DNA of 7,444 nt from an uncultured Ruminococcus sp. GTDB taxonomy: Bacteria > Bacillota > Clostridia > Oscillospirales > Acutalibacteraceae. Every line of letters starts with the position of its first letter. Position 1 is the first letter of the stretch. The notes below the pieces were generated by a model. It ran no database searches, had not been told where the DNA came from, and saw only the letters and a program-made list of their open reading frames with translations. Location: the NCBI GenBank assembly GCA_902773265.1, contig CACYDZ010000167.1, positions 1 through 7,444 on the forward strand, given 5' to 3'. This document shows, in pieces, positions 1 to 5,992 of the stretch. Made by a program: the position numbers and the translations under genes.

Positions 1-26
1 GTCCCATTTGCACTGACTTATAGAAA

Positions 27-176
27 TTAACCCCTCTGTCAGCTACGCTGACATCTCCCCTTTCAGGGGAGACTTTATCAAAGCTATGCGATAACATTGT
101 TCTGACAGTTCAACAATAAGCTGTGAGAATTTGCCTCCCCTGAAAGGGGAGGTGTCCGACAGGACGGAGGGGTTAA
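27..176. repeat. MITE-like palindromic intergenic element
   Basis: The element is bounded by perfect 10-bp terminal inverted repeats, TTAACCCCTC (27-36) and GAGGGGTTAA (167-176). The inverted similarity continues inward for about 45 bp on each side. Each arm carries its own hairpins: 38-52 (GTCAGC/GCTGAC, loop TAC) and 54-72 (TCTCCCCT/AGGGGAGA, loop TTC) on the left; 134-152 (CCTCCCCT/AGGGGAGG, loop GAA) and 154-165 (GTCC/GGAC) on the right. The 60-bp centre is AT-richer and has weaker dyads (75-79 with 90-94; 96-101 with 112-117). There is no coding capacity, so any movement would need a transposase supplied in trans. The outer TTAA could be a target duplication rather than part of the repeat, because TTAA is self-complementary. 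That this is a dispersed repeat family is inference from resemblance to intergenic repeats of gut Clostridia. Confidence 0.75.
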
Positions 177-297
177 ACAAATGTTTTTCACTGCTTATTA
201 TATTTTATGTTATTGTATATGGAGGCGTTGCCCAATGTCATTAACTTAAGAGTATCATCGTGAACGCAGTGAGGAATCTTACTTTGAGGAATTATGT

Positions 298-321
298 CAA
301 AATTTGCGTACGCAAATTTTG
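298..321. repeat. 24-bp perfect palindrome
   Basis: The two 12-nt halves are exact reverse complements, centred between 309 and 310 on GCGTACGC with flanking AAATTT-type arms. The next bases outward (297 and 322) do not pair. In RNA it would form a hairpin on either strand. An alternative pairing exists with the adjacent tttgcgt at 322-328. It lies inside the composite repeat module and touches no gene. It could be a dyad protein-binding site or simply part of the repeat's fold. Confidence 0.7.
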
Positions 322-340
322 TTTGCGTTTTTAGCCGATT

Positions 341-386
341 AAAGGGCGTTGCCCCTTTAAAATCCCACAAGGGGCGTTGCCCCTTG
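341..386. repeat. Tandem GC-rich hairpins (GGGGCgttGCCCC type)
   Basis: The second hairpin is perfect: CAAGGGGC (368-375), loop GTT, GCCCCTTG (379-386). The first, 341-358, has the same design with a one-base bulge (AAAGGGC, loop GTT, then GCCCCTTT). On the minus strand they lie about 60-100 nt after the ecfA stop codon. Neither is followed by a clean T tract, so they are not classical intrinsic terminators. They could block 3' exonucleases or pause polymerase, which is inference. Confidence 0.6.
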
Positions 387-392
387 ACCTCA

Positions 393-414
393 CGAACTTT
401 TTGAAAAAAGTTCG
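393..414 (-). other. A/T-rich hairpin 32 nt after ecfA, possible weak terminator
   Basis: CGAACTTTT (393-401) pairs with AAAAGTTCG (406-414). Read on the minus strand it follows the ecfA stop codon by about 31 nt, with the T run inside the stem and not after it. It is the most promoter-proximal candidate for ending the ruv-glm-ecf transcript. The U tract expected after the stem is missing, so termination here is uncertain. The equivalent hairpin in the second repeat copy (2241-2257) has decayed to wobble pairs. Confidence 0.35.
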
Positions 415-445
415 ACAAAAACTTTTATGGCTCACTTCGTTCGGA

Positions 446-1282
446 TTATGATTTGGTGTTCAGCAATTTTTCCAGCAAAATAACACATTCTTCAGGAGTT
501 AAAGGGAGTTCTTCGGTGTTTATGCCGTGCTGATGAAGTCGGTGGATAAGTTCTGTGGCTTGCGGAACATCTAAGGATTTTTCTTTCAGCAATTCTACCT
601 GAGAAAATACTTTCTGTGGTGTGCCTTGTGTGAGGATTTTTCCTTTATCCATCACAAGTACTCTGTCGGCTTGTACAGCTTCGTCCATGTAGTGAGTGAT
701 GAGAATGATGGTAATGTTTTTTTCTTTGTTGAGATATTTTATGGTGTCCATAACTTCTTTGCGACCTTGCGGGTCAAGCATAGCTGTCGGTTCGTCAAGT
801 ACGATACACTTTGGCTGCATGGCGATAATACCGGCAATCGCTACACGCTGTTTCTGTCCACCTGAAAGTTTGTGCGGGGCGTGTGTGCGGTATTCGTACA
901 TATCTACGGATTTTAACGCTTCGTCAACACGCCTGCGGATTTCTTTTGGGGGTATGCCTAAGTTCTCACAACCAAAGGCAACATCTTCTTCGACAATAGT
1001 CGCTACCAACTGATTATCGGGATTTTGTAAGACAAGTCCCACTTTACTGCGGATTTCGTATACATCGTCCTCATTTTTGGCAACCAGACCGTCAACGGAA
1101 ATTTCTCCGCTTTCAGGAACAAGCAGAACATTGAATAGTTTGGCTAAAGTGGACTTTCCACAACCGTTATGACCAAGCAAAGCAATAAATTCTCCCTGTC
1201 CTACGGTAAGTGAGATGTTTTCAAGAACTTTGTTTTCTCCATACGAAAAGCTGACATCATCTGCTTTAATAAAATCTTTCAT
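446..1282 (-). CDS. ecfA1: Energy-coupling factor transporter ATPase (EcfA1/CbiO type)
   Basis: This is an ABC ATPase of 278 residues, the family's usual size. It should sit on the cytoplasmic face and power an ECF importer, coupling ATP hydrolysis through EcfT to a substrate-specific S subunit for vitamins or metal ions. Visible motifs are Walker [10 protein letters not shown] (37-45), Q-loop Q86 followed by NPDNQ as typical of EcfA, signature LSGGQKQR (139-146), Walker B IVLDEPT (160-166), D-loop MLD (168-170) and switch H197. All catalytic residues are intact. The C-terminal 60 residues match the EcfA extension used for dimerisation. ATG is at 1282, 6 nt after the upstream methyltransferase stop; a GGAGA lies 12 nt upstream inside that gene, so coupling is likely. 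EcfA normally works as an A1-A2 heterodimer beside ecfT, but neither follows here: the gene runs straight into repeats. The A1 versus A2 assignment is less sure than the family. The substrate cannot be read from sequence. Confidence 0.9.
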   Translation of the reverse strand: MKDFIKADDVSFSYGENKVLENISLTVGQGEFIALLGHNGCGKSTLAKLFNVLLVPESGEISVDGLVAKNEDDVYEIRSKVGLVLQNPDNQLVATIVEEDVAFGCENLGIPPKEIRRRVDEALKSVDMYEYRTHAPHKLSGGQKQRVAIAGIIAMQPKCIVLDEPTAMLDPQGRKEVMDTIKYLNKEKNITIILITHYMDEAVQADRVLVMDKGKILTQGTPQKVFSQVELLKEKSLDVPQATELIHRLHQHGINTEELPLTPEECVILLEKLLNTKS

Positions 1283-1288
1283 AACCTA

Positions 1289-2149
1289 TTATTTTCTCCA
1301 TATCGCCGTTGAACCACATGGTAAAACCATATTGGTTTCGGTTACTCTTAACCCTATTTCATCGGCACTGACTTTTCCTCCGAATTTCGGCACAAGACAT
1401 ACACCTAACAAATATGCCATAACTGAGGGGGAAAGTCCTGTCGTGTAAGAATTTAAAATGAAAAATTCGGCTTTTTCGGAAAGTACAGTGGAACAAAGTT
1501 GTATGAGGGAAAACAGTTGTTCTTCCAGTTTCCAGACTTCACCATTGGGACCTCTGCCGTATGAGGGCGGGTCCATGATGATACCGTCATATTGATTGCC
1601 CCGTCTTTGTTCCCGCTGAACAAATTTGATACAGTCATCAACCAGCCAGCGGACAGGTGCTTTTTCTAAATGAGAACTGACCGCATTTTCTTTTGCCCAC
1701 TGTACCATGCCTTTTGAAGCGTCTACATGACAGACTTTCGCTCCTGCGTTAAGACACGAAAGTGTTGCTCCGCCTGTATAAGCAAACAAGTTCAGTATGT
1801 TTAACTGACGGTTGGCATTTTTGATGATGTTTTCGGTAAAATCCCAGTTGGTTGCCTGTTCGGGAAATATGCCTGTGTGTTTAAATCCCATAGGTTTGAT
1901 GTTGAACTGAATATCGTGATAACCTATCTGCCACACATCGGGGATTTTTTTGTAGACTTCCCACTTACCTCCGCCTGTGTTGGAACGGTGATATCTTGCG
2001 TGGGCTTTCCGCCATAACGGATTTTTCTTTTCTGTTGTCCAGATAATCTGCGGGTCGGGACGGATTAAGATGATGTTTCCCCAACGCTCCAGTCTTTCAC
2101 CGTCTGATGTGTCTATCAGTTCATAATCTTTCCACTTTGCCTCACGCAA
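1289..2149 (-). CDS. Class I SAM-dependent methyltransferase (RlmI/RlmK-like, COG1092 type)
   Basis: From the chosen start the protein has 286 residues. It has a Rossmann methyltransferase fold: motif I NLFAYTGGATL (120-130) and the acidic end of strand 2, HVDAS (D143), bind SAM; DD at 171-172 is the adenine-contacting acidic loop. Motif IV DPPSYGRG (193-200) is typical of base-methylating enzymes of the RlmI/RlmK group. The N-terminal PUA domain of E. coli RlmI is absent, as in many short bacterial homologues. The substrate is probably rRNA, by family only; the exact base cannot be said. There is no ATG near the N terminus. TTG at 2147-2149 has AGGAAG 10 nt upstream and begins just before the conserved WKDYELID block. 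An upstream in-frame TTG at 2216-2218 would add 23 residues, but about the first 11 (GRIFKGDSPL) are encoded by a repeat copy. It sits between glmM and ecfA in the same run of genes. Confidence 0.85.
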   Translation of the reverse strand: MREAKWKDYELIDTSDGERLERWGNIILIRPDPQIIWTTEKKNPLWRKAHARYHRSNTGGGKWEVYKKIPDVWQIGYHDIQFNIKPMGFKHTGIFPEQATNWDFTENIIKNANRQLNILNLFAYTGGATLSCLNAGAKVCHVDASKGMVQWAKENAVSSHLEKAPVRWLVDDCIKFVQREQRRGNQYDGIIMDPPSYGRGPNGEVWKLEEQLFSLIQLCSTVLSEKAEFFILNSYTTGLSPSVMAYLLGVCLVPKFGGKVSADEIGLRVTETNMVLPCGSTAIWRK

Positions 2150-2159
2150 GATACATTCA

Positions 2160-2165
2160 CTTCCT
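2160..2165 (-). promoter_or_regulatory. Shine-Dalgarno AGGAAG deciding the methyltransferase start
   Basis: AGGAAG lies 10 nt before TTG 2147-2149. The competing upstream TTG (2216-2218) has only a weak AAAGGCAG-like sequence before it and an in-frame TGA eight codons further upstream. This favours the shorter protein but does not prove it. Confidence 0.5.
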
Positions 2166-2186
2166 GTAAAATATTCTGTTTCTGTT

Positions 2187-2290
2187 AAAGGGCTGTCACC
2201 CTTGAAAATCCTGCCCAAAAGCTCTGCCTTTGGAAATTGTCACTTTTTGAAAAAACGGACAAAAACTTTTTCGGTTCACTTCTTTCGGAT
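2187..2290. repeat. Degenerate second copy of the 341-446 repeat
   Basis: This stretch matches 341-446 in order, orientation and length (104 versus 106 nt). The best block is 2242-2290 against 396-446, about 43 identical of 51 aligned columns by eye, sharing ACTTTTTGAAAAAA, GACAAAAACTTTT and TCACTTC-TTCGGAT. A second block, 2187-2211 against 341-365, is about 20 of 25 identical and keeps the same reading frame (minus strand IFKGDSPL versus DFKGATPF). The middle has diverged. As with the first copy, it starts at the 3' end of the preceding gene: it supplies the RKK-stop end of glmM. It then fills the space before the methyltransferase and covers the first candidate start of that gene. Confidence 0.65.
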
Positions 2291-3643
2291 AATTATTCCG
2301 GAAAGGTGTTTGCTGATAACTTCTGCGGTTTCGTTGGCAAGCTGTTCGATTTCGGCATAGTTGTCACCCTCAGTCATTACTCTTACCAAAGGTTCTGTGC
2401 CTGACTCTCTGACGATAATTCTGCCGTGACTGTCAAGCTGTTTTCTGACTTCATCGACTTTTTCCTGAATTTCTGCTACACTGTTGAATTTGCCCTTGCT
2501 CTGTTTCGGAATTTCTACATTCACCATCACCTGCGGATAACGGGTCATGACTTTGGCAATTTCAGATAATTTCTGATTTTTCCGTTTCATCAGACTTAAT
2601 AACTGAACGGCTGTTGTCTGTCCGTCACCTGTTGTACAGTAGTCTAAGAAAATCACATGACCGCTCTGTTCACCACCGATAGAATAACCATTTCTGACCA
2701 TGTTCTCCAATACATAACGGTCACCAACTTTGGTTGCTTCAAAATGAATACCGTTCTGTTCACAAAATTTATTGAAACCCATGTTGGTGAGAATTGTTCC
2801 TACAGCGGTATTGTTTTTGAGTAATCCTCTCTCTTTGAGGTCTAAAGCACACATGGCTATAATAAAATCTCCGTCTACCAGACTGCCGTTTTCGTCAACC
2901 GCAAGACAACGGTCTGCATCACCGTCAAACGCTATGCCACAATCAAGATGATTGGCTTTGACATATTCGGCAAGTGCGTTGATATGGGTTGAACCACAAT
3001 CTTTGTTGATATTTATTCCGTCAGGTTGGAAATGCGTCATGTGACATTCTACGCCAAGTTTTTCAAAAATCGTCTGTGCTGTCCTTGACGCTGAACCGTT
3101 GGAACAGTCAAAGGCAACTTTCAGCCCTTCGGGCTTTACAGACGCTGTGGAAACAACATGGTCAATATAGGTGTTGACCGCATTATCACATACCACAACT
3201 TTACCAATATTTTCCATAGATACAAAGTTGTAAGTCTGTTTGTCAAGAACAATTTCTTCAATTTCCGCTTCTACGCTGTCGGGAAGTTTGAAGCCTGTTG
3301 AACCGAATATCTTTATTCCGTTAAATTTAAAGGGATTGTGTGAGGCGGAAATCATTATGCCTGCGTCAGCGTTGTATTTTTTCACCAGTAAGGCAACAGC
3401 GGGTGTCGGCACAACGCCAAGTGTAATGACATCTGCTCCCACTGAACAAAGTCCTGCAATCAATGCACTCTCCAGCATATCTGAACTTAATCTTGTGTCC
3501 TTGCCAATAATAAATACAGGCTTTTTATGACTGGCTTCTGTCAGTACCATAGCACTCGCTCTGCCAATGTTCATCGCTAACTCGCAAGTCAGTTCTTCGT
3601 TGGCTATCCCTCTTGCTCCGTCTGTTCCAAATAATCTTCCCAT
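2276..3643 (-). CDS. glmM: Phosphoglucosamine mutase GlmM
   Basis: GlmM converts glucosamine-6-phosphate to glucosamine-1-phosphate in the cytoplasm, the step between GlmS and GlmU on the way to UDP-GlcNAc for peptidoglycan. The protein from the chosen start has 455 residues, close to the usual 445-450. It opens with GRLFGTDGARG, typical of the family. The catalytic phosphoserine loop ISASHNP has its Ser at 101 (E. coli Ser102). The Mg-binding loop DGDADR is at 240-245, the sugar-binding GEQSGH at 334-339 and the phosphate-binding RESGTEP at 422-428. All four active-site loops are intact. ATG at 3641-3643 is preferred because GGAGG sits 8 nt upstream; ATG at 3647-3649 is only 2 nt from that GGAGG, and the in-frame TTG at 3656-3658 overlaps it. 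A 100-nt gap separates it from ruvB, so it may have its own promoter as well as read-through. The last codons (RKK-stop) come from a repeat sequence. Confidence 0.95.
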   Translation of the reverse strand: MGRLFGTDGARGIANEELTCELAMNIGRASAMVLTEASHKKPVFIIGKDTRLSSDMLESALIAGLCSVGADVITLGVVPTPAVALLVKKYNADAGIMISASHNPFKFNGIKIFGSTGFKLPDSVEAEIEEIVLDKQTYNFVSMENIGKVVVCDNAVNTYIDHVVSTASVKPEGLKVAFDCSNGSASRTAQTIFEKLGVECHMTHFQPDGININKDCGSTHINALAEYVKANHLDCGIAFDGDADRCLAVDENGSLVDGDFIIAMCALDLKERGLLKNNTAVGTILTNMGFNKFCEQNGIHFEATKVGDRYVLENMVRNGYSIGGEQSGHVIFLDYCTTGDGQTTAVQLLSLMKRKNQKLSEIAKVMTRYPQVMVNVEIPKQSKGKFNSVAEIQEKVDEVRKQLDSHGRIIVRESGTEPLVRVMTEGDNYAEIEQLANETAEVISKHLSGIIIRKK

Positions 3644-3651
3644 TTCCATTT

Positions 3652-3656
3652 CCTCC
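3652..3656 (-). promoter_or_regulatory. Shine-Dalgarno GGAGG fixing the glmM start
   Basis: GGAGG lies 8 nt before ATG 3641-3643 and only 2 nt before the in-frame ATG 3647-3649. It therefore supports the shorter start that gives the family's standard MGRLFGTDG N terminus. Confidence 0.75.
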
Positions 3657-3673
3657 AAAAATAATAGATTTTT

Positions 3674-3690
3674 CTGTAATCGGATTACAG
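3674..3690. promoter_or_regulatory. 17-bp dyad in the glmM leader
   Basis: CTGTAATC (3674-3681) and GATTACAG (3683-3690) are perfect inverted repeats around a single base. As DNA this resembles a repressor operator. As RNA on the minus strand it would give a 7-bp hairpin with a 3-nt loop, ending 17 nt before the glmM Shine-Dalgarno. No T tract follows directly, so it is not a standard terminator. It overlaps a second small dyad, TTACAgTGTAA (3685-3695). No regulator is encoded nearby, so the binding partner is unknown. Confidence 0.45.
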
Positions 3691-3705
3691 TGTAAAATTA
3701 ATAGG

Positions 3706-3711
3706 ATTATA
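3706..3711 (-). promoter_or_regulatory. Candidate -10 box (TATAAT) for glmM
   Basis: A perfect TATAAT on the minus strand lies in the AT-rich ruvB-glmM gap. A start site near 3700 would place the 17-bp dyad at about +10 to +26. No good -35 is seen at 16-18 nt spacing, and the region is AT-rich enough for a chance match. The call is weak. Confidence 0.3.
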
Positions 3712-3743
3712 TTTATATTATTCTGTGTTCAGCATTATGAATA

Positions 3744-4799
3744 TCATATCAGAGATTTCATGCCGTTATTGTTTCCCGGCGGAAACGGTAAGCCTAAATG
3801 CTGACAGGCACTTTCTGTGACACATCTTCCTCTCGGCGTCCGGTTTAAAAATCCTATCTGCATTAAATACGGTTCACATACATCTTCTATCGTGACGGCT
3901 TCTTCTCCTATTGTCGCCGCAAGGGTTTCTATACCTACCGGCCCTCCGTTATAGAATTTAACCATCGCTTCTATCATACGGCGGTCATTGGCATCAAGCC
4001 CTAATTCGTCAATTTCCATTCTTTCCAGTGCTGTCTGTGCGGTTGCACAAGTCACTATGCCGTCACTCATTACCTGTGCAAAATCTCTGACACGCTTTAA
4101 CAATCGGTTGGCTATTCTCGGCGTTCCCCTCGAACGGGACGCTATCTCCAATGCTCCGTCATAGTCTATCGGAATATCCAGTATCCCTGCACTTCTGGTG
4201 ACAATTTTTCCTAATTCTTCGGGAGTATATAACTCCAACCGCAATACAACACCAAATCTGTCCCTCAACGGTGCGGATATCTGTCCTGCCCTTGTGGTTG
4301 CTCCCACTAGGGTGAATTTTGGCAGGGGTAAGTGATAAGAGGTTGCCATCTGTCCTTTGCCTGTGATGATATCTATGGCAAAATCTTCCATTGACGAATA
4401 GAGAATTTCTTCTACCTGTCGGTTAAGACGGTGAATTTCGTCTATGAACAGAACATCTCCGTCATTCAGATTAGTAAGGATAGACGCTAAATCACCGGGC
4501 TTTTCTATGGCAGGCCCTGAAGTAATACGGATATTCACACCCATTTCATTGGCAATAATATTGGCAAGTGTGGTTTTTCCCAGTCCGGGAGGACCATAGA
4601 GTAAAACATGGTCAAGTGTTTCGTGACGCTGTATCGCTGCCTGAATGTAAATCCGTAAGTTCTCTTTGACTTTGTCTTGTCCTATATAATCATCGAGATT
4701 TTTCGGTCTTAACGGATTATCCCCCTCTGTATATTCATCGGGTAGTTGTTCGGGGTCAACAATCCTGTTTTCAAAATCTATGTTGTCAAAATCCATCAT
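3744..4799 (-). CDS. ruvB: Holliday junction branch migration ATPase RuvB
   Basis: RuvB forms hexameric rings that pump DNA through a RuvA-bound Holliday junction, using ATP. The protein has 351 residues, slightly longer than the usual 330-345 because of a short acidic N-terminal lead and a [12 protein letters not shown] tail. The AAA+ core shows Walker [10 protein letters not shown] (69-77), Walker B LFIDEIH (117-123), sensor 1 GATTR (166-170), the arginine finger in PLRDRFG (R179) and sensor 2 GTPR (R218). The C-terminal winged helix has the family's [14 protein letters not shown] (302-315), which contacts DNA. The start is one of two adjacent ATGs (4797-4799 or 4794-4796). AAGGAG lies 5 or 8 nt upstream and its first two bases are the last two of the ruvA TAA stop codon. 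With only 9 nt between the genes, translation is probably coupled. It is third in ruvC-ruvA-ruvB. Confidence 0.97.
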   Translation of the reverse strand: MMDFDNIDFENRIVDPEQLPDEYTEGDNPLRPKNLDDYIGQDKVKENLRIYIQAAIQRHETLDHVLLYGPPGLGKTTLANIIANEMGVNIRITSGPAIEKPGDLASILTNLNDGDVLFIDEIHRLNRQVEEILYSSMEDFAIDIITGKGQMATSYHLPLPKFTLVGATTRAGQISAPLRDRFGVVLRLELYTPEELGKIVTRSAGILDIPIDYDGALEIASRSRGTPRIANRLLKRVRDFAQVMSDGIVTCATAQTALERMEIDELGLDANDRRMIEAMVKFYNGGPVGIETLAATIGEEAVTIEDVCEPYLMQIGFLNRTPRGRCVTESACQHLGLPFPPGNNNGMKSLI

Positions 4800-4808
4800 T
4801 TCATCTCC

Positions 4809-5417
4809 TTACCGTCTGCCCATTTCTCTAAGCACTCCGCTGATAAGTTTTTCTACGGGTAATGTTGCGTCCATTTTGGCGAGTATCGGCATGACTTCTC
4901 CTGCAGTGTAACCCAGAACAGTAAGTGCTTCGGTCGCTTTGGCAATATTGCTTGTCGATACTGCCGGATTTCCTGTATCGGACGGCACTGCTCCTGACGG
5001 CAATATATCATCAAAAACCTTGATTTTATCTTTCAGTTCCAGTACAATTCTTTCGGCTTTCTTTTTGCCGACACCCTGTGCTTTGGAAATAGCGTTGATA
5101 TCGGAAGTGGTAACCGCTAAAGCAAAATTTTCTGCCGAAAGTACCGAAAGTATCGAAACTGCCATCTTTGTTCCTATTCCGCTGACACTAATCAGCATTC
5201 TGAAACATTCCAGCTCCCTTATCTGAGAAAAGCCGTAAAGTTCCATAGCGTCTTCCCGAACAGATAAATAAGTATACAACATTACTTCACTGTTGTTATT
5301 CGGCAATTTGTTTTTCGTATTCTGTGATGTGTATACTCTGTAGCCTACACCACTGCACTCTACAACAACAAAATTTTCTCCTGAATATATCAGTTTCCCT
5401 CTCACACTGTAAATCAT
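4809..5417 (-). CDS. ruvA: Holliday junction DNA helicase subunit RuvA
   Basis: RuvA binds the four-way junction as a tetramer or octamer and loads RuvB. At 202 residues it has the normal length. Domain I is an OB fold (about 1-63) starting MIYSVRGKLIY, with the acidic pin E55-D56 in VREDAMELYGF, at the same positions as in E. coli. Two helix-hairpin-helix motifs follow: SVSGIGTKMA (77-86) and AQGVGKKKAERI (113-124). A flexible linker (about 135-157, Ser/Pro/Thr-rich) joins domain III (about 158-202), which contacts RuvB. The ATG at 5417 has AGGGGAGG 9 nt upstream, lying inside the last codons of ruvC. The genes are 3 nt apart, which indicates one transcript and likely translational coupling. 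Confidence 0.97.
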   Translation of the reverse strand: MIYSVRGKLIYSGENFVVVECSGVGYRVYTSQNTKNKLPNNNSEVMLYTYLSVREDAMELYGFSQIRELECFRMLISVSGIGTKMAVSILSVLSAENFALAVTTSDINAISKAQGVGKKKAERIVLELKDKIKVFDDILPSGAVPSDTGNPAVSTSNIAKATEALTVLGYTAGEVMPILAKMDATLPVEKLISGVLREMGRR

Positions 5418-5420
5418 CGC

Positions 5421-5927
5421 CTATAACCTCCCCTGCGATAAAATCCGTCTTATTCCTGAACCGTTTGCCTGTATGTGACATAATGCAATTGCCAGTGCAT
5501 CTGCGGTATCGTCAGGTTTCGGTACTTCTTTTAAGTGAAGTAAGCGTCTTGTCATTTCCATTACCTGCGGTTTCTTCGCTTTGCCGTAACCTGTTACTAC
5601 CGTTTTGATTTGCAGCGGTGTGTACTCAAATATCGGAATTTTCTGCTGTTGTGCCGACAACAATATGACACCTCTTGCCTGTGCCACATTCATCGCCGTT
5701 TTCTGATTGTTCTGAAAATATAATTTTTCTATCGCAACAGCATCCGGCTTGCTTTTAGTCATAATTTGAGTGATACTGTCGTAAATTATCTCTAAACGCT
5801 GGTGGAAATCTGTATCTGCCTCTGTTGTAATAGCTCCAAAACCTAACGGCTGATAGGATATCCCTGTAAAATTGACAATCCCCCACCCGACTATTGCATA
5901 TCCCGGGTCTATTCCCAAAACAACCAT
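5421..5927 (-). CDS. ruvC: Crossover junction endodeoxyribonuclease RuvC
   Basis: RuvC is the dimeric, Mg-dependent nuclease that cuts Holliday junctions in the RuvABC complex. From ATG 5925-5927 the protein has 168 residues, the usual size. All four catalytic acids are present: D7 in LGIDPG, E67 in AIEKLYF, and D140 and D143 in DDTADALA, matching E. coli D7, E66, D138 and D141. The frame is open for 31 further codons upstream with another ATG at 6020, but that segment (MFMSNFNINL...) is not RuvC-like and contains the promoter. The chosen ATG has AGGGAG 7 nt upstream. It is the first gene of ruvC-ruvA-ruvB and follows its own promoter and an upstream terminator. Gene order ruvC-A-B at such close spacing is common in bacteria. 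Confidence 0.96.
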   Translation of the reverse strand: MVVLGIDPGYAIVGWGIVNFTGISYQPLGFGAITTEADTDFHQRLEIIYDSITQIMTKSKPDAVAIEKLYFQNNQKTAMNVAQARGVILLSAQQQKIPIFEYTPLQIKTVVTGYGKAKKPQVMEMTRRLLHLKEVPKPDDTADALAIALCHIQANGSGIRRILSQGRL

Positions 5928-5934
5928 AATTTCT

Positions 5935-5940
5935 CTCCCT
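5935..5940 (-). promoter_or_regulatory. Shine-Dalgarno AGGGAG fixing the ruvC start
   Basis: AGGGAG is 7 nt before ATG 5925-5927. The alternative ATG at 6018-6020 lies upstream of the promoter and would not be on the transcript, so this site decides the start. Confidence 0.8.
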
Positions 5941-5963
5941 GAAATATTGCTTTGTAGTATTTT

Positions 5964-5992
5964 ATTATACCATATATACAAATTTTTAACAA
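5964..5992 (-). promoter_or_regulatory. Sigma-A-type promoter of the ruvC operon
   Basis: On the minus strand, -35 TTGTTA (5987-5992) and -10 TATAAT (5964-5969) are separated by exactly 17 nt. TGG directly before the -10 gives the extended -10 form TGnTATAAT. The expected start site near 5957 leaves a leader of about 30 nt before ruvC. No LexA-type GAAC-N4-GTTC operator is seen around it, so nothing in the sequence shows SOS control. Confidence 0.75.

Larger units (their letters stand above)
262..443. repeat. Composite hairpin-rich repeat module downstream of ecfA
   Basis: The module is bounded by an inverted motif: gaacgcagtgag at 262-273 and, on the other strand, gaacgaagtgag at 432-443 (11 of 12 match). 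Between them lie a 24-bp perfect palindrome (298-321), two related GGGGCgttGCCCC-type hairpins (341-358 and 368-386) and an A/T-rich hairpin (393-414). Its right edge abuts the ecfA stop codon (446-448). A degenerate copy of the 341-446 part occurs at 2187-2290, which shows that it is a repeated sequence and not unique gene remnant. It has no convincing coding content: the minus-strand reading frame across it is made of repeat-derived residues. Function is unknown; RNA 3'-end protection or termination for the ecfA transcript is possible. Confidence 0.65.

Noticed and set aside
188..418. 76-codon minus-strand open frame in the left noncoding region
   Set aside because: Its sequence is translated hairpin repeat (the KGQRPLWDFKGATPF part comes from the GGGGC-gtt-GCCCC hairpins). 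It has no good ribosome binding site, and the frame runs through palindromes.
1..445. CRISPR array or tRNA/rRNA genes in the noncoding left end
   Set aside because: The repeats are inverted and palindromic, not regularly spaced direct repeats with unique spacers, and no cloverleaf or rRNA signature is visible.
626..1448. Plus-strand open frames across ecfA and the end of the methyltransferase gene
   Set aside because: They are antisense to genes with intact, strongly conserved motifs and show no family features of their own.
3115..3140. AGCCC-ttc-GGGCT hairpin inside glmM
   Set aside because: It encodes ordinary GlmM residues (KPEGLK) and lacks a T tract, so it is probably coincidental.
3644..3658. 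Longer GlmM starts at TTG 3656-3658 or ATG 3647-3649
   Set aside because: The TTG overlaps the GGAGG site itself and the ATG is only 2 nt from it; ATG 3641-3643 has 8-nt spacing and gives the conserved N terminus.
3644..3743. glmS-type ribozyme or other riboswitch before glmM
   Set aside because: The gap is only 100 nt, has one simple dyad and shows no recognisable riboswitch core.
5296..5608. Overlapping open frames on both strands around the ruvA-ruvC junction
   Set aside because: They overlap the well-supported ruvA and ruvC genes in other frames, with no ribosome binding sites or recognisable domains.
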